The notes beneath the pieces were generated by a model. The model worked only from the letters and a program-made list of their open reading frames with translations, had not been told where the DNA came from and did not search any database. A program made the translations under genes and the position numbers. This document shows positions 33,398 through 41,511 of a stretch of DNA of 64,000 nucleotides, one piece after another (the first letter of the stretch is position 1; each line of letters starts with the position of its first letter). The DNA comes from Luxibacter massiliensis (lineage in GTDB: Bacteria > Bacillota > Clostridia > Lachnospirales > Lachnospiraceae): contig NZ_UWOE01000001.1 of assembly GCF_900604355.1 (NCBI RefSeq), positions 744,001 through 808,000 of the forward strand, written 5' to 3'.

Positions 33398-34135
33398 ATG
33401 AACAAAAATATAAAATATTCTCAAAACTTTTTAACGAGTGAAAAAGTACTCAACCAAATAATAAAACAATTGAATTTAAAAGAAACCGATACCGTTTACG
33501 AAATTGGAACAGGTAAAGGGCATTTAACGACGAAACTGGCTAAAATAAGTAAACAGGTAACGTCTATTGAATTAGACAGTCATCTATTCAACTTATCGTC
33601 AGAAAAATTAAAACTGAATACTCGTGTCACTTTAATTCACCAAGATATTCTACAGTTTCAATTCCCTAACAAACAGAGGTATAAAATTGTTGGGAATATT
33701 CCTTACCATTTAAGCACACAAATTATTAAAAAAGTGGTTTTTGAAAGCCGTGCGTCTGACATCTATCTGATTGTTGAAGAAGGATTCTACAAGCGTACCT
33801 TGGATATTCACCGAACACTAGGGTTGCTCTTGCACACTCAAGTCTCGATTCAGCAATTGCTTAAGCTGCCAGCGGAATGCTTTCATCCTAAACCAAAAGT
33901 AAACAGTGTCTTAATAAAACTTACCCGCCATACCACAGATGTTCCAGATAAATATTGGAAGCTATATACGTACTTTGTTTCAAAATGGGTCAATCGAGAA
34001 TATCGTCAACTGTTTACTAAAAATCAGTTTCATCAAGCAATGAAACACGCCAAAGTAAACAATTTAAGTACCATTACTTATGAGCAAGTATTGTCTATTT
34101 TTAATAGTTATCTATTATTTAACGGGAGGAAATAA
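33398..34135 (+). CDS. ermB: Erm(B) 23S rRNA (adenine2058-N6)-methyltransferase
   Basis: A 245-residue rRNA adenine dimethylase giving resistance to macrolides, lincosamides and streptogramin B. The chain matches Erm(B) along its full length by memory: SAM motif EIGTGKGHLTTKL (about residues 36-48), acidic loop IELDSHLF, catalytic motif NIPYHLST (about 101-108). No truncation. It lies in a low-GC cassette of plasmid origin within the IME. Expression is controlled by the leader peptide and attenuator upstream. Confidence 0.98.
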   Translation: MNKNIKYSQNFLTSEKVLNQIIKQLNLKETDTVYEIGTGKGHLTTKLAKISKQVTSIELDSHLFNLSSEKLKLNTRVTLIHQDILQFQFPNKQRYKIVGNIPYHLSTQIIKKVVFESRASDIYLIVEEGFYKRTLDIHRTLGLLLHTQVSIQQLLKLPAECFHPKPKVNSVLIKLTRHTTDVPDKYWKLYTYFVSKWVNREYRQLFTKNQFHQAMKHAKVNNLSTITYEQVLSIFNSYLLFNGRK

Positions 34136-34195
34136 TTCTATGAGTCGCTTTTTTAAATTTGGAAAGTTACACTTTTTAATAACGGAGGGAATGGA

Positions 34196-35101
34196 ATGAA
34201 AAAACTTGTAACCTTGCTTCTTTCGCTTGCTTTAGTGCTATCTCTTGCAGCTTGTGGCGGAGAAGCGACACCTGACGCATCTGACGATGCCCCCGCTTCT
34301 TCTCAAAATGAAGAAAGCACCGAAAACGACAACACCGAAAATCAAATCGTATTTGAGGAAGTTGTTGCCATTGACAACGCAGAGTGTGCGGTAAAAATTA
34401 CCGAAATCGACCCCGATAATATGTGGGGCTACACTCTGAAAGCACAGCTTGAAAACAAGTCCACAGAGAAAACCTATATGTTCTCTGTCGAGAGTGCTTC
34501 CATCAATGGTGTTCAGTGCGATCCAATGTTTGCAAGCGAGGTAGCTGCTGGCAAAAAGGCTAACGAAGAAATCAACTTTAGCACCGATACTCTTGAGGAA
34601 AATGGTATTGTTGAATACACAGATATTGAATTGACTTTCAAGGTGTATGATAGCAATGATTGGTCTGCTGACCCTGTTGGAAAGGAAACAATCCATGTCT
34701 ATCCATACGGAGAAGAAAACGCTGTTGCATTTGTGAGAGAAGCACAGGCTACTGATAATGTGATTATCGATAATGATTATGTTACTGTTATCGTAACAGG
34801 CTATGAAGATGATGAGATATGGGGCTATACTGCCAATCTGTTCTTGCTGAACAAGACAGACAAAACGGTAATGTTCAGCGTTGATGACGCATCTGTAAAC
34901 GGCTTTATGGCAGACCCATTCTATGCAACTTCTGTTTCTGCCGGAAAATGTGCATTTAGTTCTATGGCATGGTCTGATACAACTTTAGAGGAAAACGGAA
35001 TTACCGAAGTGGAAGAAATCGAAGTCCTGTTTAGAGCATACGATGCTGATGATTTTATGGGCGAAGATTTTGCAAATGAGGTAATTACATTAAATCCGTA
35101 A
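34196..35101 (+). CDS. Lipoprotein with two related domains
   Basis: A 301-residue lipoprotein: signal LVTLLLSLALVLSLAACGG with lipobox Cys20, an acidic Ser/Asp/Glu linker to about residue 50, and two homologous halves. Each half has a WGYT motif (DNMWGYTLKAQLENKS, DEIWGYTANLFLLNKT), a MFSV(E/D)(S/D)ASING or VNGF stretch and a TLEENGI block. The repeats suggest two beta-sandwich domains. Ribosome site ggaggg. It starts 4 bp inside the broken downstream ORF of erm(B). Function unknown; outer-surface cargo. Confidence 0.8.
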   Translation: MKKLVTLLLSLALVLSLAACGGEATPDASDDAPASSQNEESTENDNTENQIVFEEVVAIDNAECAVKITEIDPDNMWGYTLKAQLENKSTEKTYMFSVESASINGVQCDPMFASEVAAGKKANEEINFSTDTLEENGIVEYTDIELTFKVYDSNDWSADPVGKETIHVYPYGEENAVAFVREAQATDNVIIDNDYVTVIVTGYEDDEIWGYTANLFLLNKTDKTVMFSVDDASVNGFMADPFYATSVSAGKCAFSSMAWSDTTLEENGITEVEEIEVLFRAYDADDFMGEDFANEVITLNP

Positions 35102-35119
35102 CGAGATGAGGTGTGCAAC

Positions 35120-35494
35120 ATGAAAACGGCAAAATTAGTAATCGGAATTATCAGCATGGTTTTATTTGTTTTAGTAGCTTTTCAATCTTGCGCTGCCGGA
35201 TTAGGAAATGCTTTAGCAGATAACGGCGAAGTAAGCGGAACATCAGGAATGTTGCTTGCTTTCTGTATGCTGATTGCAGGCATCGTTGGAGTAGCAACCC
35301 GAAAGAGCAAAGGCGGCGGAATTGTTGCCGGAGTATTCTATCTGTTGGGCGGACTGCTGGGAATTGTAAATTACGGTAGCTTCTCTGACCTTGCTATCTG
35401 GTCTGTCCTTTGTTTCATTTTCGGAGCTGTCTTTATTTTGGGCTCCTTGAAAATGAAGAAAGCAGATAAAAGTAACACAGACGCGGCAGAATAA
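35120..35494 (+). CDS. Small 4-TM membrane protein
   Basis: A 124-residue membrane protein with four hydrophobic segments (about residues 5-24, 42-60, 68-85 and 93-112) and a charged tail. It follows the lipoprotein after 18 bp, so the pair forms an operon. Its layout resembles the C-terminal membrane part of the host protein at 4855-6054. ATG 35120 is preferred over the GTG at 35111. No function known. Confidence 0.7.
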   Translation: MKTAKLVIGIISMVLFVLVAFQSCAAGLGNALADNGEVSGTSGMLLAFCMLIAGIVGVATRKSKGGGIVAGVFYLLGGLLGIVNYGSFSDLAIWSVLCFIFGAVFILGSLKMKKADKSNTDAAE

Positions 35495-35528
35495 TATTAT
35501 TCAAATAACAATAACATAATTCCCCAAC

Positions 35529-35570
35529 AGGGCGACTATTTCCAAACCGAAGTAGCCGCCCTTTTCTTTT
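35529..35570 (+). terminator. Terminator after the lipoprotein operon
   Basis: agggcgactatt pairs with agtagccgccct (GU pair allowed) around a 10-nt loop, followed by TTTTCTTTT. Confidence 0.75.
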
Positions 35571-35596
35571 ACTAAAAATCAAAAAGGAGGGCTACC

Positions 35597-35932
35597 ATGT
35601 CGAAGAAAAAACCACCGACCACCATCGAGGAATGTAACGCCGAAATGGAACTGACACAGAAGAAAATCCGGCAGTATGAGAACAGGAACAAAATGCTTGA
35701 CCGCAAACTTGCCATTGAGAAGCGCAAGGAGCGCAACCACCGTCTTTGTTCGCGGGGCGGCTACCTTGAAAGCCTTGTCCCGGCACTCATTGATATGTCA
35801 GAACAGGAAGCCCGCGACTTCCTCTACACCGCGGTTTTCAGCGACAAAGCGCAGGAGTTTTTGAGAAAACGAGCCGGAGAAGCGACACCGAAGAATTACC
35901 CTTGCACACAAGGGCGCACTTATACACCCTAA
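35597..35932 (+). CDS. DUF3847 domain-containing protein
   Basis: A 111-residue basic protein with a coiled-coil first half (CNAEMELTQKKIRQYENRNK, then KLAIEKRKERNHRLCSRGGY) and a helical second half. DUF3847 proteins are encoded next to MobA/MobL relaxases of mobilizable elements and probably take part in the relaxosome (inference from context). aaaggagggctacc precedes the ATG. The relaxase frame follows after a short non-coding region with hairpins. Confidence 0.8.
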   Translation: MSKKKPPTTIEECNAEMELTQKKIRQYENRNKMLDRKLAIEKRKERNHRLCSRGGYLESLVPALIDMSEQEARDFLYTAVFSDKAQEFLRKRAGEATPKNYPCTQGRTYTP

Positions 35933-35934
35933 CG

Positions 35935-36146
35935 GGCGTGTGCGCTCTGCCGAGGGCTTTATCTCCGCACCGGGCATTATTGCCTTGTGCAGAGATTGGC
36001 GGCTTGCGCCGCGACAGGGAAACCTACACTTTCCCTGCGACAGCTTGCGCTGTCTACCCTTTTGTGTACCCCACGAAAGCGAACACCTTGCTTTGCAAGC
36101 TATTCACTTTCATGGGGTTTTGTTGACCGTATCGGGAGGTGATACT
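35935..36146 (+). other. Candidate oriT region of the IME
   Basis: Between DUF3847 and the relaxase core. Small inverted repeats lie close together: agggaaa / tttccct near 36016-36037 and acagc / gctgt near 36042-36055, followed by an AT-richer stretch. A position directly upstream of a MobL relaxase is typical for oriT. The nick site is not recognised. Confidence 0.4.
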
Positions 36147-37661
36147 ATCGCAATCTACCATTGCAGCATTAAGATTGTCAGCCGGGGAAAGGGCAAATCT
36201 GCCGTAGCCGCAGCAGCCTACCGCGCCGGAGAGAAGCTGACAAACGAGTGGGACGGACTGACCCACGACTATACAAGAAAAGGCGGCGTTGTTCATTCTG
36301 AAATCATGCTGCCGCCCCATGCCCCACCCTCTTTCTCTGACCGTTCTATTCTATGGAACAGCGTGGAGCAAATCGAAAAATCGAATAACTCACAGCTTGC
36401 GAGGGAAATCGAAATCGCCCTACCTGTTGAACTTTCAAGAGAGGAACAGACCCGCCTTGTCCGGGAATACTGTTCCTCTCAATTTGTTTCCAAAGGAATG
36501 TGCGCCGACTTCAATATCCACGACACAGGCAACGGCAACCCACACGCTCATATCCTTTTGACTATGCGCCCCCTTGATGAAAAAGGCACATGGGCGGCGA
36601 AGTCAAAAAAGGAATATGTCCTTGACGAAAATGGGGAGCGCGTAAAGCTGCCAAGCGGCAGATACAAGACGCGCAAGGTTGACCTTATGGACTGGAACAG
36701 GCAGGAGAACGCCGACCTATGGCGCAAGGCGTGGGCTGACCTTGCCAACGACTATTTAGAGCGAAGCGGCAGCGCGGAGCGTATCGACCACCGCAGCCAT
36801 GCAGAGCGTGGTATTGAGGAACTCCCCACCGTCCACATGGGTGTTGCAGCTTCCCAAATGGAGAAGAAAGGCATAGCCACCGACAAGGGAGAAATCAACC
36901 GCATGATACAAAAGACCAACCGACTTATGCGGGAAATCCGGGGCTATATCGACAGCTTGAAAGAATGGCTTGCGGAGGTTTTCGCCGCTAAGAAGCAACT
37001 GCAAGCTGCCCCGCACTCTCCCGATATTGCCACGCTGCTTACAAGGTATTTGAGCATTGAACGAGAGAAAAGCCGGAAGTATTCACAGGGCTGGCAGCAA
37101 CAGCATACTGCCGGGGAATTGCAAAAAATCAGCAAGGCGATTGTCTATCTGCAAAGCAAGGGCATTGCTACCCTTGAAGATTTGGACGCTGCCCTTTCCT
37201 CTGTTGATGAAGAAGCAAAGCGGCTGAATACAAGCGTTGTTGCCAAGCAGAAGCGCATGAGGACATTGGAAAAGTTTATCGAGCATGGCAGCAACTACAA
37301 CCGCTTGAAGCCCATTCACGATGAACTGAAAACGCTGAAAAACGGATGGGGCAAAAAGAGAGAAAAATTTGAGCAAGCCCACGAAAGCGACCTCATTATC
37401 TGGAACGCCGCCAACCGTTTCCTGCACGCAAATCTGCCGGAGGGTACAAAGTCTTTCAAGGTGTCCGAGTGGCAGAAAGAATTTGACGAACTGAAAGCCC
37501 AATCCACAGGCGAATATGAAGAACTGAAAACAAAGCGCAGCGAGGTTAAGGAGTTACAGCAAATCCGAAAGTGCATTGATATTGTAGAGCAAGCCGAGCA
37601 GCGCACACAGGAACAGACACACCAAACACCAAGACGCAAAAAGGAGGATATTTCCCTATGA
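36123..37661 (+). CDS. MobA/MobL-family relaxase of the IME
   Basis: Relaxase that nicks oriT and pilots the IME strand. The conserved start of the family (IYHCSIKIVSRGKGKSAVAA, then AAYRAGE) begins at about 36150, followed by ELSREEQTRL, the metal-binding His motif NPHAHILLTMRPLDE and the ERIDHRSHAERGIEELPTVH motif. The C-terminal 250 residues are helical/coiled. The codon at the usual start position is ATC, after a good gggaggtg; the nearest accepted start in frame is TTG 36123. It ends 4 bp within the next gene (ATGA). Confidence 0.85.
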   Translation: MTVSGGDTIAIYHCSIKIVSRGKGKSAVAAAAYRAGEKLTNEWDGLTHDYTRKGGVVHSEIMLPPHAPPSFSDRSILWNSVEQIEKSNNSQLAREIEIALPVELSREEQTRLVREYCSSQFVSKGMCADFNIHDTGNGNPHAHILLTMRPLDEKGTWAAKSKKEYVLDENGERVKLPSGRYKTRKVDLMDWNRQENADLWRKAWADLANDYLERSGSAERIDHRSHAERGIEELPTVHMGVAASQMEKKGIATDKGEINRMIQKTNRLMREIRGYIDSLKEWLAEVFAAKKQLQAAPHSPDIATLLTRYLSIEREKSRKYSQGWQQQHTAGELQKISKAIVYLQSKGIATLEDLDAALSSVDEEAKRLNTSVVAKQKRMRTLEKFIEHGSNYNRLKPIHDELKTLKNGWGKKREKFEQAHESDLIIWNAANRFLHANLPEGTKSFKVSEWQKEFDELKAQSTGEYEELKTKRSEVKELQQIRKCIDIVEQAEQRTQEQTHQTPRRKKEDISL

Positions 37662-39541
37662 CCTACACCAAAGAACAGATTGACCGGGCAAATCAGACCG
37701 ACCTTGTATCATTCCTGCAAGCCCAGGGCGAACAGCTTGAACGCGCCGGACAGGAGTACCGTTGGAAACGGCACGACAGCTTGACGGTCAGAGAAAACAG
37801 ATGGTATCGGCACAGCCAGAGCAAAGGCGGCGGTCCGATTGATTTTGTCATGGAGTTTTACGGCAAAAGTTTTCTTGAAGCCGTTGAAATGCTGATAGGC
37901 GAACGGGGCGAAGCACCCCCACCCGTCTATCTGCAATTCAGACTACCACCCAAAAGCCCCGACAACCAAACAGCGAGGAACTACCTTACAGCCGCCCGGC
38001 GCATTGATGAAGATGTGTCGGGCTTTTTCTTTTCCTGCGGCGATCTCTACGAGGAAGCCGCCCACCATAACGCCGTATTTGTCGGCAGAGATGAAAGCGG
38101 CATACCGAGATATGCCCACCAACGGGGAACGGTGGGCAGCTTCCGGCTTGATGTGAAAGGCAGCGACAAGACTTTTAACTTCTGCTACCGGGGCGAGGGC
38201 GAAAGGCTTTTTGTCTTTGAAGCCCCCATTGACCTGTTATCTTTCCTCTGCCTGTTCAAAAAGGAATGGCAGAAACAAAGCTATCTGTCATTGGGCGGCG
38301 TGAGTGAAAAAGCCCTGCTGCGTTTTCTCTCTGACCGTCCGAATATCAAGACCGTCTATCTCTGCCTTGACAGCGACAAAGCCGGGACAGACGCTTGCAG
38401 CCGCCTTAACAGCATTATCCCCCAAGGCTACACCGTCAATCGCCTTGTACCGTTGTTCAAAGACTGGAACGAGGTTTTACAGCGTAAAGAGGAAATTACA
38501 GACGGAAAATATCTGCGCGAAGCTGTCTATGGCTTGCGTGAGCCGCAACAGGAAGAAACCGTTGAAATTATCCGCATGAGCGAGGTTGACACACAGACCG
38601 TTGAATGGCTATGGGAGCCGTATATCCCTTTTGGAAAGGTAACAATCGTACAGGGCAACCCCGGCGAGGGAAAAACCACCCTTGCCCTGCGCCTTTGCGC
38701 CGCCTGTACCAACCGCAAGCCCTTTCCGGCTATGGCAGAGCATGAGCCTTTTAATGTTATCTATCAGACCGCAGAGGACGGTTTGGGCGATACCGTCAAG
38801 CCGCGCCTTATGGAAGCGGACGCAGACCTTGACCGGGTACTTGTCATTGACGAGGGCAAACAGGAATTGTCCTTATCCGATGAACGCATAGAAAGGGCAA
38901 TCCGGCAGACCGGGGCGCGTCTTATAATCCTTGACCCCATACAGGCGTATGTAGGCGAAAAAACGGATATGAACAAGGCAAACGAAATACGCCCTATCTT
39001 TCGCCGCCTTGCCGAAGTTGCAGAGCGTACCGGGTGTGCCGTTGTGCTTATCGGGCACTTGAACAAAGCTGCCGGAGGTCAGAGCGCATACCGGGGATTA
39101 GGCTCTATCGACTTCCGAGCCGCCGCTCGTAGTGTGCTGCTCATAGGGCGCGTGAAACGAGAGCCGAATGTGCGCGTTATCATTCACGACAAATCTTCCC
39201 TTGCACCGGAGGGTAAGCCTATGGCGTTTTCGTTGGGCGCGGAAAGCGGCTTTTCATGGATAGGCGAATATGACATTACCGCTGATGAACTGCTGTCCGG
39301 CACAGGCGGCAACACCGAAACCAAGACCGAGCAAGCGGAAAGGTTGATACTCGATTTACTTGCAGACGGTAAGGAAATGGCAAGCGAGGATATTGTCAAG
39401 GCGGCAGCCGAAGCCGGAATATCCGAAAGAACGGTACAAAATGCCAAGCGCAGCATGGGCGGCATATTGGGCGCAAGGCGCGTTGGAAGTCAATGGTACA
39501 ACTTCATCAAGAAGAAGCAGCCGCCCGAAACTGCAAAATGA
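37658..39541 (+). CDS. Toprim (DUF3991) plus RepA-like helicase fusion protein
   Basis: A 627-residue protein with two functional parts. Residues about 1-285: DUF3991/toprim primase-like region (YRWKRHDSLTVRENRWYRHS, GGPIDFV, FVFEAPIDLLSF, YLCLDSDKAG). Residues about 305-560: RecA-like hexameric helicase with Walker A GNPGEGKTT, Walker B ARLIILDPIQA and GHLNKAAGG. A C-terminal winged-helix-like tail follows (ASEDIVKAAAEAGISERTVQ). In related elements these parts are often separate genes. Likely drives IME replication after excision or during transfer. Confidence 0.85.
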   Translation: MTYTKEQIDRANQTDLVSFLQAQGEQLERAGQEYRWKRHDSLTVRENRWYRHSQSKGGGPIDFVMEFYGKSFLEAVEMLIGERGEAPPPVYLQFRLPPKSPDNQTARNYLTAARRIDEDVSGFFFSCGDLYEEAAHHNAVFVGRDESGIPRYAHQRGTVGSFRLDVKGSDKTFNFCYRGEGERLFVFEAPIDLLSFLCLFKKEWQKQSYLSLGGVSEKALLRFLSDRPNIKTVYLCLDSDKAGTDACSRLNSIIPQGYTVNRLVPLFKDWNEVLQRKEEITDGKYLREAVYGLREPQQEETVEIIRMSEVDTQTVEWLWEPYIPFGKVTIVQGNPGEGKTTLALRLCAACTNRKPFPAMAEHEPFNVIYQTAEDGLGDTVKPRLMEADADLDRVLVIDEGKQELSLSDERIERAIRQTGARLIILDPIQAYVGEKTDMNKANEIRPIFRRLAEVAERTGCAVVLIGHLNKAAGGQSAYRGLGSIDFRAAARSVLLIGRVKREPNVRVIIHDKSSLAPEGKPMAFSLGAESGFSWIGEYDITADELLSGTGGNTETKTEQAERLILDLLADGKEMASEDIVKAAAEAGISERTVQNAKRSMGGILGARRVGSQWYNFIKKKQPPETAK

Positions 39542-39599
39542 AAGTGCAAAACGCAGAGCCTTTGCACCTTGCACTTTCGCACTTTCACTTTATCAACTC

Positions 39600-39627
39600 G
39601 CCCCATGTTGACCGCATGGGGCTTTTC
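39600..39627 (+). terminator. Terminator near the right end of the IME
   Basis: gccccatg / catggggc stem with a 7-nt loop followed by TTTTCTCTT, 61 bp before the inferred right IME boundary. Confidence 0.8.
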
Positions 39628-39689
39628 TCTTGAAAAAATCCTGTTTTGCGTCAATAAATTGCGAAAAGCACTTGACAAAACGCTTCATG

Positions 39690-41226
39690 GGGGACGCAGA
39701 AGGATATAGCGCCTTTCATTGATCCGGTCTTTGAGAACAATATCCTTTTAACGCAGACAGAGCGGCTTACCATGAACAGCCGTCCGAAGCTGTCAAAGTA
39801 TGCCAGAAATAAAAACGTGATTGTAATTGGCGGCTCCGGTTCCGGCAAGACCAGATTTTATGTGAAGCCGAATTTAATGCAGATGACACCAAATGTTTCC
39901 TATGTAGTCACTGACCCGAAAGGCACGATCCTGGTGGAATGCGGGAAGATGCTGCAGAGAGGTTCCCCGAAGATGAAAGATGGGAAGCCGGAGCGTGATA
40001 AAAACGGGGAGATAGTGTATGAACCGTATAGGATCAAGGTGCTGAATACCATCAATTTCAAGAAAAGTATGCACTACAATCCCTTCATGTATATCCGCAG
40101 TGAGAAGGATATTTTAAAACTGGTGAATACCATCATTGCAAATACCAAAGGAGAAGGCGAGAAATCTTCTGAAGATTTCTGGGTGAAAGCCGAGAGGCTT
40201 TTGTATTGCGCACTGATTGGCTATATCTACTATGAAGCGCCGGCGGAAGAGCAGAACTTTTCCACGCTTTTAGAGCTGATCAATGCGTCGGAAGCCAGGG
40301 AAGATGATGAAGAATTTAAAAATGCCGTGGACGAACTGTTTGAGGAACTGGAACGGGAGAAGCCGGAGCATTTCGCTGTGCGCCAGTATAAGAAATATAA
40401 GCTGGCGGCGGGCAAGACAGCAAAATCCATCCTTATTTCCTGCGGGGCCAGGCTTGCCCCCTTTGATATAGCGGAGCTTAGGGAATTGACCAGTTATGAT
40501 GAGATGGAACTGGATATGCTGGGGGATCAGCGGACAGCCATGTTTGTGATTATCTCTGACACGGATGATACTTTTAACTTTATCGTGGCGATTATGTATA
40601 CCCAGCTTTTCAACCTGCTCTGCGATAGGGCGGATGATGTGCATGGGGGACGGCTCCCTTATCATGTAAGGCTTTTGCTTGATGAGTTCGCCAATATCGG
40701 GCAGATTCCAAAATTTGATAAGCTGATCGCAACCATCCGGAGCCGGGAAATCTCGGCTTCTATTATTCTACAGTCCCAGAGCCAGTTAAAGACCATTTAT
40801 AAGGATGCCGCAGAAACAATTCTCGGCAACTGCGATACCATGCTGTTCCTGGGAGGCAAAGAGGGCACCACGTTAAAGGAAATCTCAGAGACGCTGGGGA
40901 AAGAAACGATTGATCTTTATAACACCTCGGATACCCGTGGGCAGAGCCGGTCTTACGGCCTAAATTATCAGAAAACCGGAAAAGAACTGATGAGCCGGGA
41001 TGAACTTGCCGTGATGGACGGGAATAAGTGTATCCTGCAGCTTCGTGGAGTACGCCCGTTTTTCAGCGATAAGTTCGATATTACCCGGCACAAGAGATAT
41101 AAGTTGTTGTCGGACTATGACAAAAAGAACAGTTTTGATGTGGAGGCGTATATGAAGCATACGTTGAAACTGCGGATGAAAGAGGCATTTGACCTCTTTG
41201 AAGTAGAGGGAAAGGAAAGTGAATGA
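39690..41226 (+). CDS. T4CP/VirD4 coupling protein, C-terminal part (split by IME)
   Basis: Codes the remaining 512 residues of the coupling protein. The frame is open from the IME boundary (GTQKDIAPFIDPVFENNILL) and contains Walker A GGSGSGKTRFYVK, Walker B LLLDEFANIG and IILQSQSQLKTIY. The first ATG, 39772, has no ribosome site, and no membrane anchor is present on this side. Adding bases 28489-28898 in front gives 1947 nt, a perfect 648-codon T4CP plus stop, the usual size of the family. While the IME is integrated, no complete coupling protein can be made from this locus. Confidence 0.92.
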
Positions 41227-41450
41227 GTGATTTATTTAAAGAAATGCAGGCAAAAATCGGCTGTCAGTATCTTTCAGATCTCCCTTATTATAAGCGGGCG
41301 GTCTGGTATGAACTGCGCCGGATGCCCCTGGGGGAATATGGTCAGGAACAGTTGGAGAATTTCGCCCGGTATGTATTTGGCGTGAGATATTCCGTTTTAA
41401 AAGAAGTCATGGATCGATTGGAGGCAGCGACGGACTCTGTGACACCATGA
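41223..41450 (+). CDS. Small conserved ICE protein, 75 aa
   Basis: A 75-residue soluble protein (MSDLFKEMQAKIGCQYLSDL, then FARYVFGVRYSVLKEVMDRL) that overlaps the T4CP stop by ATGA. The strong coupling suggests co-function with T4CP. Familiar as a hypothetical protein of Tn1549-like elements; no domain recognised. Its last bases overlap a degenerate copy of the gacac palindrome. Confidence 0.7.
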   Translation: MSDLFKEMQAKIGCQYLSDLPYYKRAVWYELRRMPLGEYGQEQLENFARYVFGVRYSVLKEVMDRLEAATDSVTP

Positions 41451-41460
41451 CGCAAAGTTT
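41441..41460. promoter_or_regulatory. Degenerate palindrome half-site
   Basis: gacaccatgacgcaaagttt matches gacacggtgtcgcaaagt at most positions of the right half only. It lies 10 bp before the copy at 41471. Confidence 0.4.
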
Positions 41461-41470
41461 GCAGCATCAG

Positions 41471-41497
41471 AACTTTACGACACAATGTCGCAAAGTT
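41471..41497. promoter_or_regulatory. Palindrome copy 3
   Basis: aactttacgacac a atgtcgcaaagtt: two 13-bp arms with two mismatches, same core as the sites at 18706 and 20674. It lies between the 75-aa gene and the next small ORF, upstream of the mating-channel genes. Confidence 0.65.
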
Positions 41498-41511
41498 GGA
41501 AAGGGGAGTTT

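Larger units (their letters stand above)
32371..34172. mobile_element. erm(B) cassette derived from a pAMbeta1/pSM19035-type plasmid
   Basis: A low-GC block in a GC-richer IME. In order: the sequence usually found downstream of erm(B) (from tacacgttactaaagg), a large palindrome, a topoisomerase fragment, omega operators with truncated omega, the erm(B) leader and erm(B), and a short start of the same downstream sequence (MSRFFKFGKL) that breaks off near 34172. Finding the 3' flank of erm(B) both before and after the gene fits a permuted or recombined unit. Boundaries are approximate. Confidence 0.65.
28899..39689. mobile_element. Integrative mobilizable element (IME) carrying erm(B), inside the T4CP gene
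   Basis: A 10.8-kb insert between the halves of the T4CP gene. Order: large serine recombinase, TnpW, a 100-aa conserved protein, a resistance/cargo block (small recombinase, erm(B) cassette, lipoprotein, membrane protein), DUF3847, MobL relaxase and a toprim/RepA-like helicase. Ends are set from the coding frames: the flanks read cggTG at 28894-28898 and TGggggacg from 39688, sharing TG. Joining them restores the frame. Composition differs from the ICE. No T4CP or mating-channel genes of its own, so it must borrow a transfer machine. Confidence 0.85.

Noticed and set aside
35940..36122. Extension of the relaxase to an ATG/GTG far upstream
   Set aside because: The translated extension has no family similarity, is Cys/Pro-rich and coincides with the hairpin-rich oriT candidate.
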